A stretch of 64,000 nucleotides of DNA from Pseudoips prasinana (GCA_951640165.1 OX621247.1:21550001-21614000); one strand, 5' to 3'; positions 42,069-53,769 are shown, numbered from the stretch's first letter. Translations and numbers: made by a program. The notes: generated from the letters alone by a model not told the origin.

Positions 42069-42315
42069 GTAAGCTATTTTTGCAAGTAATTAGAGAGAAT
42101 TAAGAACAGTTAACATTAAATATATTTTTTTAAATACAAGAATTGAGACCCGAATACCGGGTTGTTCCATATTTTTTATTGTATAAAGTCTAGTAAAACT
42201 ATTCATAAGATATTATTGCAAATGATTAGAAAGAAATTAGAACATTAAAAGGTTTTTTAAATACAAGTGTTGCAACCCGAGAACCAGGTTATTCCATATA
42301 TTTTATTGGATAAGG
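42069..42315. repeat. Diverged tandem pair of about 120-bp units
   Basis: Two related units, about 42069-42190 and 42200-42315, share GCAA(G/A)T(A/G)ATTAGA, TTTTTTAAATACAAG, CCCGA and TTCCATAT in the same order. They are separated by many substitutions, so the duplication is old. Confidence 0.6.
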
Positions 42316-42870
42316 TCTAGTGGTTAGTGACCCTTTTTTTTTTCGTAAGACAGGGGGAATGCCTACGCATGCCACCCGCAAAATGTCTACGGGTGATGGG
42401 TAAGTCGGACTCGCACAGACTAAACCTACCTGCCGTGGACTTCTCTTGGCGCCTAATGGGGGGAGCCCCGGGAACGCGGGTATGCTGCTCCGGTGCCCCC
42501 CTTTTGCACCATGTCCCAGATGTTTGGGACACGTACCATGGGAGGGCTCTGGATTGCCCTCCCATATTGCCGACTCCTGCCAGTACGGCACAGCGACTGC
42601 GCCACAAACAGTTCGCTGTCTTCCCGGGGTTGTTTGCAAGTGGCGGCAGTAGAGGACACTTCTCTGACTATCGCCGCAGCCCCGAGGGGGAGTTGGGCTA
42701 AGTGGTTAGTGACCCTGACTGCTAAATCAGAGGTCCTGTGTTCAATAAATCTTTATGTAACGAAACCAGGATAATCTTTGCGTAATGAGTACCACATACA
42801 TGCTCTGTCTTGCTCAGGATCAGATGGAAGTGTGTTCCTGTTGTTCCAATATATTTTCTTTTTTATTATA
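42311..42870 (+). mobile_element. SINE type B (tRNA-derived) split by an R1 insertion
   Basis: A tRNA-like head (GGTCTAGTGGTTAGTGACCC, then TGACTGCTAAATCAGAGGTC) and a body with TTTGCGTAATGAG and GCTCAGGATCAGATGG. The same head occurs on the minus strand at 53770-54028. An R1-clade 3' end (42334-42700) sits in the head with a 15-bp duplication. Confidence 0.75.
42334..42700 (-). mobile_element. R1-clade LINE 3' UTR fragment with 15-bp TSD
   Basis: The minus-strand insert begins (3' end) with a T10 run at 42334-42343. It is flanked by AGTGGTTAGTGACCC at 42319-42333 and 42701-42715. Its GC-rich sequence aligns with the 3' UTR of the R1 fragment at 37221-37643 (shared GGCGCAGTCGCTGTGCCG, ATCTGGGACATGG and GGAGCAGCATACCCGCGTTC). 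It contains no coding part. Open frames here on both strands are accidental. Confidence 0.88.
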
Positions 42871-43489
42871 TCCTCATTGAGTTTTCCTGCTTATAAGGGC
42901 CTAAGGCGTATACGTTTTCAAATAGCAATTAACTTTGGAAGTAAACAAAAATAGATAAGTATATTATGTAAATCACAGCAAACGATAGATTATTTATATA
43001 TTTAGATTATGATACATACTAAGTAAAAGAGTGTACTTCATCACTCACGTTATTTTTTCGATGAATTGATAGCCGGGGAAGCAAAATTATTTATTAAAGC
43101 TATGCCTGTATTTTTGTACAATTAATATAGCCGAGACAGAACATCATCTCAGCGGCTGTGGGACGGGCCACTCTGCGAGTTAAATAAACGCGCATTTCGA
43201 ACAGTAGCACGTCTTCTCCTGGATGTATCGTGTTGCGCTCCGCACCTGCAAATATGGCACTGCCGTCTAAGAACTCGGACACTATGACTCATTATACAGC
43301 TAACGGGTTTGACTGCATTGATTTCCTTGACACACAAATCTGAACAACATTATCTAACGCTTTTTACCAACGCCAACTGCTTTGTCATTTCAGAATCCCG
43401 GAGAAGATAAAAGACTCAATGGAATAGCACTCGCGCTATCAATTTGTTATAAAGATTATATCCCATGTGCAATCAATGATTTTATTTTA
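42871..43489. other. No feature recognised
   Basis: A segment at 43130-43320 is less AT-rich but shows no motif I can name. Confidence 0.5.
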
Positions 43490-43805
43490 TTTCACCCAGG
43501 TTTTTATAGTTTTATGTTCCGTCTTTTTTGACGACGACAACAACTTAGTATATATGGACGTGATACCTAAAAATTGGGTGTTGCCAGCCTCTGAATATTT
43601 TTTTAACAACTCCCGCACTAGGGAATCTAATCCCTGTGTCGCGGGGTACTTTACAAACGTATAATTGACAGACAAAAATTACATTGGGACTCAGAACCAC
43701 TATTTATGGGTCACACAAATAGTTGTCCGGCGCGGAATTCGAATCCGAGACATGAAACGGCGAGGCAACTGGCTTAGCCGCTGCGCCACATGTGCCGTTA
43801 TTATT
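43490..43805 (-). mobile_element. SINE type C (tRNA-derived)
   Basis: The minus strand starts with a tRNA-like head (GGCGCAGCGGCTAAGCCAGT, B-box GGATTCGAATTCC). The body has GGTTCTGAGTCCCAATGTA and GTAAAGTACCCCGCGACACA. A relative lies at 55600-55985 on the same strand. The cloverleaf is not complete, so it is not a functional tRNA gene. Confidence 0.7.
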
Positions 43806-44219
43806 TACGACGGCTATTTTTCATTCTATATTCAAATTATACAAACGTACTATTAAGCAAGCTTATGTTATTTAACAAAGCTGCATATGAACCCCTGCTG
43901 ATCAAGCTGATCAGCGAAGATCTTAGCTTACACCAGCTGCTCACATAAACATTTGAATATACAAAGTAAATTGCAGAAAGTCTATTTCACACAAATAACC
44001 TGACAGTTGCAGGCTGACCGCAACCAAACCGCATTAAGTTGATTTCATCAATAACATGGCGTAAACGGAACTATATATTTACCTATTTGCTACATACCAC
44101 AACATGCTGGTTAAAATTCCAATAACTCATTAACTTCACCCGATATAATTGTAATTTTAATATGGATTTCGTTATTCATTCAAAGTATAAACAGCTGTTG
44201 TGTTTTCGTTGTTTATCTA

Positions 44220-44470
44220 CCTCTAGTGTGTTCTACAGCCAGGTAAAAGAAGCCATGCCTGGATCGGACAAATACAGAAAGAAGGGGGCCCCATGTCAGG
44301 AGTTTGGCCATGTTGCATTCCCGTATCTTGGAGGGCATGTTAAGCCATCTCTCCGTCCAACGCATTGGATTGACTGGTTTGTTGCTCTAGTCCCTGACTA
44401 CTAAGCCGGTTCGATCCACACCAAAAATGTTTGCGTAATGAGCATGATTTTTGTTCTATGTAATTTATCT
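44220..44470 (+). mobile_element. Probable SINE relic
   Basis: Near its end it has CCGGTTCGATCCACACCAAA, then TTTGCGTAATGAGCATG. The last phrase also occurs in the SINE at 42770. The front half is degenerate. Confidence 0.45.
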
Positions 44471-44504
44471 ATGACAAGTGATTTAGCTATTTATTTTAAG
44501 ACTA

Positions 44505-44815
44505 GCTGTGCCCCGTGGTTTTCCTGCGTTAAATTTTATAAATTATCACAGCTCCTGCCCCGTATGTGATAGCGTGATAATATGTAGCCTATATGTTGAC
44601 CCGACCACTTAGTAATATTCATGCATAAGTAAATCCATGGAGTACTTTTTGAGTTTAGCCCGGATATACATACAGACAAACAGACAAAATTCTAAAAACT
44701 ATATTTTTGTCTTAGATAGCGAATGCAGATCACGCCCCAAGTATCCTTTTTTAAAAATATACAATGTACAGTTTTGACTTTCATACGATTTTATTATATG
44801 TATAGATATATACTT
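44505..44815 (+). repeat. Interspersed repeat (ACTAGCTGTGCCCCG type)
   Basis: It begins GACTAGCTGTGCCCCGTGGT and contains GATAATATGTAGCCTATATG and a short CAGACAAACAGACAAA stretch, ending in an AT-rich tail. I recognise it as a common non-coding interspersed repeat of insect genomes but cannot assign its class. Confidence 0.6.
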
Positions 44816-44864
44816 ATCAATGATGCCGTTATTGGCTGATTGATTAATAAACTGTGTGGGTTTC

Positions 44865-45205
44865 ATCATCAGCCTGATGTCGTCCCCTGCAAGACTTAAG
44901 CCTCCTCAAAGGTTTTTATAACTTTGCCATTAGGTGAGGTTTGCGGTAGTTATCGTGCATGGCATGAGAGTTGGCGACTGCAGTTAGGTGGTAGCTAGAA
45001 TACTGATAGCGCGACTGTCCGACTACCTGGTGCATCCATTAGTCGCCTTTCACGGCACCCACGAGATGACATAGCGAGGCCCTTACATTCTTTCTTCTTT
45101 ATATATTTCTAAACACACACGGCTGTTTATCAGTTGTCTGGTTGCCATAGCACAAGCTCTACCTAGTTTGGGATCAGATGTCACCATCGCGTGAACAAAT
45201 CCCGC
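44865..45205 (-). mobile_element. RTE-type remnant followed by a SINE B tail
   Basis: 44865-45090 contains AGCCTGATGTCGTCCCCTGC at its left and GTCGCCTTTCACGGCACCCA at its right. These resemble the inverted 3' end and the 5' leader of RTE-like elements with the middle missing. At 45125-45205, on the plus strand, the SINE B tail is present (TATCAGTTGTCTGGTTGCCA, then CTAGTTTGGGATCAGATG). Confidence 0.5.
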
Positions 45206-45906
45206 GAAGATGCCCTTTTTCTTTGTGAAAATCTATATGCGTATAAAAATATTAATACTATGAAAAGAGTAAATACATTTGCATATTATTCTTAAATTCG
45301 GCATGAATAAAAACGTAACCACATTAGTATTATATCAGCCACCACGAAAATAAAATATAAATGTAAAACTAAATAACCACATGACTATTATTTCGACAAC
45401 CACAAAAATAAAATATTAAAATAAAATTAAATAAAAATTAATGAGCTATCATTATAAATGGAACATAACGAAATGAAATGAAACTTATGAATTTCAGTTC
45501 CCTTAGCGATCTGATAACAATGGAGGACGTTAAGCGCCTATACGGACGGACTGTCCTTATATGGGTGTCCACTAAAGTGGTTCATTGTGAAGTGGCTCAT
45601 TTCTGAGCGTTTCCGTGCTTCAGAGGGCACGTTAAAATTGTCTTTTGTTATTTAGTAATTAAATGTTTACTTACTAACTTCTCCACAGAGTTAAGAATTT
45701 ATAGAGTTATATTACATTTTAGTATGACATTTATGCAAATGTAGTTTTATGTTGTGAGTTTTTTTTTATTAATTTATACTAGAATGTCATCTTAACTTAC
45801 TTCGCCTGAAATTTGAAATTATGGTACACCTACTATATATGTATCGCTCTGTACATATTTTTTTATTATCATATGCAATACAATATTAGATTTCAAAATA
45901 GAAATT
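45206..45906. other. AT-rich DNA with tandem pair and SINE relic
   Basis: It includes a 58-bp tandem duplication (45316-45431) and a SINE-like stretch at 45535-45640 (GTGGCTCATTTCTGAGCG, CGTGCTTCAGAGGGCACGTT). No gene was found. Confidence 0.5.
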
Positions 45907-46164
45907 CTAATTTAAATTGGAAACTGTCTTAGTTAAGGGTCGGAATCTCAACAATTGCGCACACTGTCGGCCGGTTACAGACGAGACCATTTCTTCTATT
46001 TCGTACGCGTCGTTTAATGTGCGCCTAACAATCACTTGTAACGAGGCAGCTTCGTGATTTGTTGCCTCCTCAGTGGTCTCATAAACGGCAAAAATAAAAT
46101 AATAGTAAATATTAATTATTGACCGGCCAACATGGCCAGTCTTTACTGTATATATTGAAGTCAT
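45907..46164 (-). other. Open frame of 85 codons, possible last exon
   Basis: The minus strand from about 46083 to 45907 has balanced, non-repetitive residue use (TTEEATNHEAASLQVIVRRT, then NDAYEIEEMVSSVTGRQ). A pyrimidine-rich stretch ending in AG precedes it, and an AATAAA-like signal lies about 60 bases after the stop. It stands out from the AT-rich surroundings and from the TE families here. I do not recognise the protein. It could equally be a relic of an unknown element. Confidence 0.25.
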
Positions 46165-46799
46165 TTGAACGAAAATTAACAGTGGTTCAATTTATTTTAT
46201 GTTTATTGCTACTAGACAATTTTAAGTGTAACTTTAAATATTAAAACAATTTTTATCATATTCCAACAGGCCGCAATTTGTTTTATTTTTAAATGCCTGG
46301 TTTAATTTTGATATAGCTAATTGTGCATGTGTCCCAATTTATAGATTTACGTGATAATTCTTACAGAACTTTGTACTGGAAAAGCATTATGGTTTTAAAT
46401 AATCTTTATACCGAGGGTGGTTTTAGCGATTTGAAAGTAAGTATGCAGTAAAGAGTATAATACTCTTCTGGGTTATAGAGCCGTTGTTTAGCGCTAAGAT
46501 ATATTTTTGTTTTTAAGTATTATTAACGCATTAATGTATTATTGTGTATAAGTGGGAGCTGTGTATTTATGTATGTGTGTATTTATGTATTTGCAATTTT
46601 CCAAATGGTGTTGTAAATTGTGGGGAATGCCGTCAGTGTCTTCACTTCGATAGTAAGGAAATTATTGTTTTTCTCAGAATTTTATAAGACGATCACAGTT
46701 CTATTATTCATTTTATTGCTATTTTGAAGGAGTGGGCTGTATTTTAAGTTATAAGTTACTTATAACACAGCACAAAATGATACACCCGCTTAATGCTAA
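46165..46799. other. No feature recognised
   Basis: AT-rich intergenic DNA with only short open frames. Confidence 0.5.
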
Positions 46800-47050
46800 G
46801 CGGCATGTACCTAAGAGCTAGTTGATCAAGTGGTTTACTGCTGAGCCAGAGGTCGAGGGTTCGTCCCTACCCATATTTTTGTGAGCACTATTATTTGTTC
46901 TGTGTTTGTATGTTATTCATGTAAAATATGTATGTAATTATAATGACGTATGTTGATGTTGTGTGATGTATGTATATAAGGACGTTTATCAGTTGTCATC
47001 ATACAGGTTTTGGTCTGGTTTAGGGTCAATGGCGATGTTTTAGTTGTACC
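46800..47050 (+). mobile_element. SINE type B copy
   Basis: A diverged tRNA-like head (GATCAAGTGGTTTACTGCTG, GAGGGTTCGTCCC), a middle with TATTTGTTCTGTGTTTGTA, and the tail TTTATCAGTTGTCATCATAC, then GGTCTGGTTTAGGGTCA. It has the same order as the copies at 42311 and (reversed) 53770. Confidence 0.65.
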
Positions 47051-47224
47051 AAGATATTAATTTATTTTTTATCTAGAGTATCGTTCACACTGGCTCTTAC
47101 GGATCCATGTCGGAAGACAAAAAAGTTGTTCTGAAGCATATTTTCGTGTGGGGATTTAAGCAAGTCAGAAAAATCAATATATTCGCCTTCGGATTTTATT
47201 TTATAATTAATATTGGTTAGTAAA

Positions 47225-47530
47225 TTTTTAGGAAATGCATTTTTAGGCTTCAGTACCCAAAGGGTAAAACGGGACCCTATTACTAAGACTCCGCTGTCTG
47301 TCTGTCCGGATGTCACCAGGCGGTACTTATCTTATGAACCATGATAGTAAGAGAGTTAAAATGTTCACAGAAGATATATTTCTGTGGCCGCTATAACAAC
47401 GAATACTACAAACATTTAAAAATAAATATTTAAGGGGCGCTCCCATACAACTAACGTGATTTTTTTGTCGTTTTTATGATCATGGTACGGAACTTTTCGT
47501 GCTCTAATCCGACTTGCACTTGGCCGGTTC
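47225..47530 (+). repeat. Interspersed repeat ending GCACTTGGCCGG
   Basis: It contains AAACGGGACCCTATTACTAA, GACTCCGCTGTCTGTCTGTC, TATTTCTGTGGCCGCTATAA and the end CCGACTTGCACTTGGCCGGT. I know this phrase order as a very common non-coding repeat in lepidopteran sequence. Its class is not assigned here. Confidence 0.7.
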
Positions 47531-47884
47531 ATCTAGTGTGTGTGGTAATGAGGTATTATGTTGTATCCACGATATATACGAGACACTTTATAACCATTGT
47601 GGATATTCAAAGTACAGGAAACCATTTTATTTGCTCCAGTTAGCAATGCGATCTAATTTTTTTCTATTCTATTTGTACGTTTCGCGCGCGTTGCGTGCTT
47701 TATTGACGACGCTGAATGAATTGTTTTTTACTCCATTTAGGGATTGAAGATTAATGTTTCAAGAGTTTAGCCAAGTTGGTGAAATGTTGGAGTGAGTTAT
47801 GTTGCAGGGAATTACCGGAAATGAAAATGAACCCACAGAAGATATACAACAGATATAAAGAAATGATACTGAATATATACTTAA

Positions 47885-48240
47885 AGCCTCGTTTCTCTGA
47901 CGTCAGCGTGTCGAACCGCAAATTATGCGGTCCTGGGTTCAAATTCTGGGTCAAACATAGAAAGACTGATATTTTGCGGTTTTGTTTTTAAGAACATCAA
48001 CTCAGTATCTCAGCTCGGCGCGGCGTCTGGAAATTGGCGGTATTATACCCACGTGCTTCGTACAGCACATAAGTTAATTCCAGTCGTATCAGCTTTATAG
48101 CTGTCCCGTTCGGTTATTAGAGGAAGGGAATAAAAAGTGCATATATGTTTTCGCACTCGTTTGTGCACCATAATATGACTTCATTGAGACTGGCCGCCAC
48201 AGCCAATATTCAACCAGCAGGACGTTACTATAATCTGGGT
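47885..48240 (+). mobile_element. SINE type A copy
   Basis: A tRNA-like head (GTGTCGAACCGCAAATTATG, CCTGGGTTCAAATTC). The body has TCTGGAAATTGGCGGTATTA and GTTTGTGCACCATAATATGA, and the end GACTGGCCGCCACAGCCAAT. The order is that of the better preserved copy at 54474-54835. Confidence 0.75.
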
Positions 48241-50489
48241 ACATATCGATTGAATAGTTATATGATTTCATAGTCCAGTACCATTGGGTCATTTATTAAA
48301 ATACGTGTCTGGGTGTTTGCTCACGGAGTCGATATTTTATCACATCATACGTAGTCAAATAAAGAATATCGACATAATATAGTTAAGGGGTCAAGTGTTT
48401 CAAGGAACAACATGACTCCACCAGCATCGCTTCATTGATACCAATAAAGTTTAAAGCAGAATTTGAGCTAAGCTACTATTTATTTAATAGTAATTTGTAA
48501 ATCCATTCCCTTCTGACAAAGTAACAAATAGTTACAAATTAAAAAGAAAAACAATGCAAATTGCCTTGTCACTTTCATTAATTCACAACAATACTCTAAG
48601 CCGATAATACCGATAGTAACTGATCTATTACCGTCCAGCATAACTAATTTCGTCACAAACTTAAAATGTTGAAAAACCGAAATTAAAAATCAATGGAAAA
48701 AAAATTAGAAAATTACATAAATTAAAGGTGTTAAATAGGGGATGACCATTTGCAAGGACGTCCTTAATTTAATTTGTTATATCTTTATAAAAAGACTGTT
48801 CATTATGTAAACATTTATTTACAATACGGAAAACAATTATTGAATGACAGACGTGTCAATTGAAAACCTTTTACTCTCTCACCATAGAGGTATTAAATAC
48901 CATGGAGGTATGTAGGTATGCAACACTTAGTAAACGCAATTTTCATGTAATAGTATTCCAGTATGCATAACGTAAACCAAAAATAAGTTAAATTTATTTA
49001 AGCGTTCTAAGGACACTCGTCAAAGCAAATGTACTCAATGGGAATAATGGAGAATACTCGACGGCCCATAGTAAGAAGTACTTATTTCTGTTTTTATATT
49101 TCATTATTGGCCCTCTCATCTCATATTGCACTCCATTCGGATTCATAGAGGCCGCTATAAAAGATTGAAACGTGAGAGGGGTATTTGAATGGCGTAATTG
49201 CAAGTGCACTTTTTTTTAATTCAATTCCTGTCGGCAACTGCAAAGCTGGAATGCACTTCATTGATATCGTTCAAAGAGTTTAAGTAATGAAGTTTTTTTT
49301 TTGTAATTTCGGCCTTTGTTGTGTTTTGGTATTTTTTTAATAGGCTGTTGTTTATTTCTAATTAATTATAACTTTTGAAAATGCTTTAATGGTACGAAGT
49401 GTTTTTGATAATCATTTAGAATATATTTGCGTACGAAATATTTAAAACTTCTCTGTTTTCCAAAATAAATCATACTAAGATTGGTAAAGCTACTCATACG
49501 ACTCGGTCCATTTCTCTTCACCTTACACGTTAGGCAATTAGACACAATAGTGAAAATGCGTGTGCATTTGTTATGTTTTTGATAAAATTATTGCGTAGGT
49601 TCGAAAAATTTTTTTTTTTTTCATTATTATAAAGTAAACTTATTAGCAATAAAATAGTGACATATTACGATGACGGCACGTACTGGAGTCCTTACTATAG
49701 AACCCATATGAGCCAGAACACCAGATTCCTACCCTGAACGAAACTAAATTTGTTTAAACTAATTGTATAGCTTTTTAATATCGTTTAATAGACTGCCTTC
49801 ATGTTTAAAGAACACACAGGTATGCTCTACTAATATTATTATATCCTCTTACAATTTAACCGCAGACCCGCACATAAATATTCCAAAATTCTACGCAAAT
49901 TCCGAGCTATAAAGGTTGACATCTCTAATTGTGTCTACTATCATTACATTACTACAATTAAGAAACAAAATCTATTAGCTGTAAGGTTTTTTCCAGGAGA
50001 TGACGGAGAAAATGAGCAATTACACGGCGGCGGTGGCTCGACTTAAACGCCTAATGAAATTTAGAGTATGCCGACCAGGAACTGACAGCCATAGAGTAGA
50101 CTTTGATGGTGTACATTTGAATGCCTGTTATGTTTATTTGTGTTCAATATCAACTTTGCTTGAATGAATATATGAAGATATTCTGTTATCTTACTCACAG
50201 GTAGCTATTATTGTTCCTAAACTAAAAAGGTTTAATAATATCGTAATATTGCAAATAAAGTTTATTTAGTGTGACTTAATATTACGAAAGTAATTTCATT
50301 AGTTACGTTCAATTTTATTTGCTACTAAGATCACATGTGGGTATGAATGAAGTATGCATTTAGATGTAAAATGCATTTGTTTCATGTATGTTAATAATAT
50401 CCTGGGAAATTATTTCCATAAATATATACTACTTTTACTATATTAAATATATTACTACTTTACTTTTGTAAATACATGCTTATAAAGTT
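48241..50489. other. AT-rich intergenic DNA
   Basis: No gene or recognised repeat. The minus-strand frame at 48994-49209 is short and has no recognisable domain. A T-run of 14 lies at about 49608-49621. Confidence 0.5.
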
Positions 50490-50800
50490 AATTAACTGAT
50501 TTAACTGACGCTATGTACCTCTATAAAATTTTAAATAATTTTGTTGATGCACCCGCATCATTACTCGCAATTAACTTGAGAGTACCTCATAGACGTGAAC
50601 GATCTAGTAGTAGTAGAAAACATTTATTTGTTATTCCCATAAGTAGAACTTGTTATGCTCACAATAGTTTTATTAGAAGATCTTGTAGATTGTGTAATGA
50701 AAAATCGTCTAACTTGGATATTTGTAATGAAACTTTATACGCATTCAAGAAATTACTTATAATATACTTTAGTGTGTTTCCTGTGTGGAACTAGAATGAT
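50490..50800 (+). pseudogene. LINE reverse transcriptase C-terminal fragment
   Basis: The plus-strand frame 50513-50794 reads MYLYKILNNFVDAPASLLAI, then LRVPHRRERSSSSRK and RRSCRLCNE. This pattern (FLYKLLNGxIDxPxLLxxINFxVPxRxxRS, then SPINRxxxLxN) is the usual C-terminal end of CR1/Jockey-type ORF2 proteins. Nothing of the catalytic domain is left. Confidence 0.65.
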
Positions 50801-52680
50801 ATTGCTATATCATATTAATCTTTACAAGCAAATCTCATGTAATTGCAAGTGTAAATGAACGACTGAAATATTGCATTTGATTATAATACTAATCAACTAA
50901 GTAAAATTTTTAGTTTTTTATATATATCATTATGGGAACTAAAGGTCTATAATTATAATATATTTATTCTGCAAGCATATATTTGTATGACTGTTTGTTT
51001 TTAAATAATAAATAAAAAAAATTACACCCAGACCCAGGAAAAACAAACATGTTCATGCACACAAATAAGTCTGATAGGCAAGTATTAACCAACCACGTCA
51101 ACCAGCCATAATAATAAATATATTTTTAATATTATCACTACATATTAATACAGATGTTACTTGTTCATAAAGAAGCATTAGAAATTTGCATAATATTCAA
51201 TTATTTATTTATAAATAATTAATTTTATTTGTCTATTAGGAAAGGTTAATTAAATAAATGTTGAAAGCTTTATGATAATCAACGTGCCTATTCTACATAA
51301 ACAGCCCTAAGCTCCAAAGTAAAATTAATTAAAACAGAAAGCAGGTCAACAGATTTCGCTGTCTTCACATCTTCATACCATCAGCTAGCAACTCTAGAAT
51401 TCAGGAGCACGGAAAATTATCCTCAAATACAATTAAAGTGTAAAGCAATTTATTTTAATTTTAATCCTCATCTCCCGCTACGAAGTCTAATAACTGCAGT
51501 TAATATTGATAACTTGGAGTAACATATTACCTACCGAACTATAGAGCCTTAAGCTTCTTAAGTTCTTATATACGGGTATAATGTTAGTACTTACTGCTCA
51601 AAACTATTTTATTATAAGTCATAAAAATATCAGATTAACTTCAACGTATTAATATAGCATAGGTATACGAGTCAATTATGATAATATGATACTCATTTGT
51701 GAATATTTAATTATCATTTCAATAAAAGTAATAAATGACGAATGGATTCACAAATGAATTAACGCACGCTCAGTATTGTTGGATCATCAATCATCTCTTA
51801 TGACCTAAATGTTCGTACATTTATTGGATACTCCTTCAGGGAACAATGACACAGTGTAAAAACTTTCCTAACAGGGATATTGTTACACTACTAGTTTCAG
51901 TTCTGAATCTTATGTATTTATATTTTTGACTAGCATTGTTTGTAGAGTTAAATGTAAAATAGAATCTTTATGTGTAAGTGTACTGACACAGTTTCGATTT
52001 ATAGCTACTCAACAAAAGCATACTGAATGTTGATAGCAAACTCATTAATGAAGATTAAAATGCACCTTTGTATCGTTTGAGATAGATGATATCGCAGCTT
52101 CGGAAGACAAGGACATAATTCTTAAAATAAGTTTAGTATGCAATTAATAGCAATGTGCTTTAAAAACTTCCTTTTGGCTGGAGGAATATAGTCACCAATT
52201 AAGTTCAGTCTCATGTCGTCAGAGGGCCATACTGCCTCTGTCCCATTAGTGCGTTTTTTCAAACACATCATCGCGACAAAAACTCATTGGTCAATTGCGG
52301 TTCTTTTTTTACAATTATATTTAACTAATTTATTTTACCCCATAAACTCTTAAAAAAGAATGTATTATTAGGGTTATAATACCAAAATTATTTAAATTAT
52401 AGGCGTATTTCAGCTGATATGATGAGGATGATAGTGAAGAAAAACATTTTGCTCTTGTAAAGACATACTTATTTTCACAGAATTGTGAGGAACATTCCAA
52501 GCAGGAAAAACATATTATTTAAGACCAATATAGTCTGTCTCCAGTGTAAAATTAGAAGACATTCAATTGTGCCCTTGTATTTACCGAAGGGGCGATATTA
52601 TAGTTGCTTTAAACACCACGACACATGCGATATCTTCAGCATTCTTCCCTTCTTCTGAAAAATTCCCACCTTTACACAAG
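50801..52680. other. AT-rich DNA with faint SINE B relic
   Basis: At about 51025-51110 the minus-strand SINE B head is faintly visible (TTACACCCAGACCCAGGAAA, TATTAACCAACCACGTCAAC). At about 52408-52432, CAGCTGATATGATGAGGATGA resembles an RTE 3' tail. Otherwise nothing is recognised. Confidence 0.45.
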
Positions 52681-52828
52681 TCATCATCATATCAGCCGAA
52701 AGACGTCCACTGCTGGACAAAGGCCTCCCCCAAAGAACTCCACAATTGCCGGTCTTGCGCTATCCGCATCCAGCGATTTCCAGCGACCCGCACAAGATCA
52801 TCGGTCCATCTTGTAGGGGGCCTGCCCC
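52681..52828 (-). mobile_element. RTE-D: 148-bp RTE 3' end with TSD
   Basis: A minus-strand piece with a TCA tail at its left and sequence closely matching the last 148 bp of RTE-B. It is flanked by TTACACAAG at 52672-52680 and 52829-52837 (the following T may extend the duplication to 10). A short 5'-truncated insertion. Confidence 0.93.
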
Positions 52829-52981
52829 TTACACAAGTTGCTGTCGTAAATCTGGAAGTCTCTTAACGGAGTCCAGTCCGAGGATAATCGAATTAAGAAA
52901 AACCTGTTGAAGTAGAGATTGATGGACGATTTCAGTCTTAAGTTGTGATAGTCTGACGCTGTGTTGCCAGTAATCATAATG

Positions 52982-53104
52982 GTACACACGGCTATATATG
53001 AAGCTAAACATTTCCATTATAAGCTGATCATTGTATGGAAATCCTATACAACGCGAGATCGGCTTATACTGGAAATGTATAGCTTGATATGTAGCCATGT
53101 GTAC
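52982..53104 (+). ncRNA. Candidate 123-nt hairpin (miRNA-like or foldback)
   Basis: The arm 52982-53028 pairs with 53058-53104. Of 47 positions, 41 are Watson-Crick and 2 more become G-U in a plus-strand RNA, with single mismatches spread along the stem. Inside, TTGTAT and ATACAA extend the stem around a loop of about 9. The length and scattered mismatches resemble an animal pre-miRNA, but a small inverted-repeat transposon would look alike. No mature sequence was recognised. The strand is suggested only by the better wobble pairing. Confidence 0.35.
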
Positions 53105-53424
53105 ACTCGATAATACGTCTGTAATAATAAATGTTACTAATCACGCTTAACTCGTAGTTAAATTCGCCTTACATTGTCTTCTACTTGGAAGTGTTCAGAT
53201 ATAAAATTAATTTACTATTAATCTAGTCTTCCAAGAAATCAGATGTTTATCAATCTGCTTTGTGATACAAATAGCAAAAGGGACCAAAAGGTTTTGTGTG
53301 CGTTCACAGCCACATGTTGTTAAGTTTCATGTATTTATTCGTTAAATATCTACGTATAACGATTTAATATATAATTACGCTATAGGTACCTATATAGTTA
53401 TCTATCAATATAGCTTTTTTATAT

Positions 53425-53690
53425 CAGAGGGCGACAAGCGACCAAGTGGCTCTCCTGATGGTAAGTGCTCACCGCCACCCATGGACACTCACAACACCAG
53501 AGGAGTCGCGGGTGCGTGTTGTAAACTGCTCCCCCCCACTCCCCTCCCGATGCCCTCTGACGGCCTTACTCACACGCAGAAACACAGCACTAAGTTATTA
53601 ATGTTATTATTAAGGAATGTCTTCTGTAAGGTGAAGATACTTCCCCAGTCCGGCTGCTCTTTGAGCGAATGACGCTGTAACCGCTGCTTA
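53425..53690 (+). repeat. Interspersed repeat (CCGCCACCCATGGACACTC type)
   Basis: It contains GAGGGCGACAAGCGACCAAG, GGCTCTCCTGATGGTAAGTG, CACCGCCACCCATGGACACT and CACAACACCAGAGGAGTCG. This phrase series is familiar as a common non-coding repeat of lepidopteran genomes. Its class is not assigned. Confidence 0.7.
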
Positions 53691-53769
53691 AAAATAAATA
53701 TAATAAAAATATATAATGGTATACTTAATTCAACGGTATTTTGTATATAGTGTAGATAAAACAAATGAA

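Noticed and set aside
42289..42701. Several short proteins on both strands
   Set aside because: All lie in the R1 3' UTR fragment, which is non-coding.
48994..49209. 71-residue minus-strand protein
   Set aside because: No domain, no splice or polyadenylation context beyond chance in AT-rich DNA.
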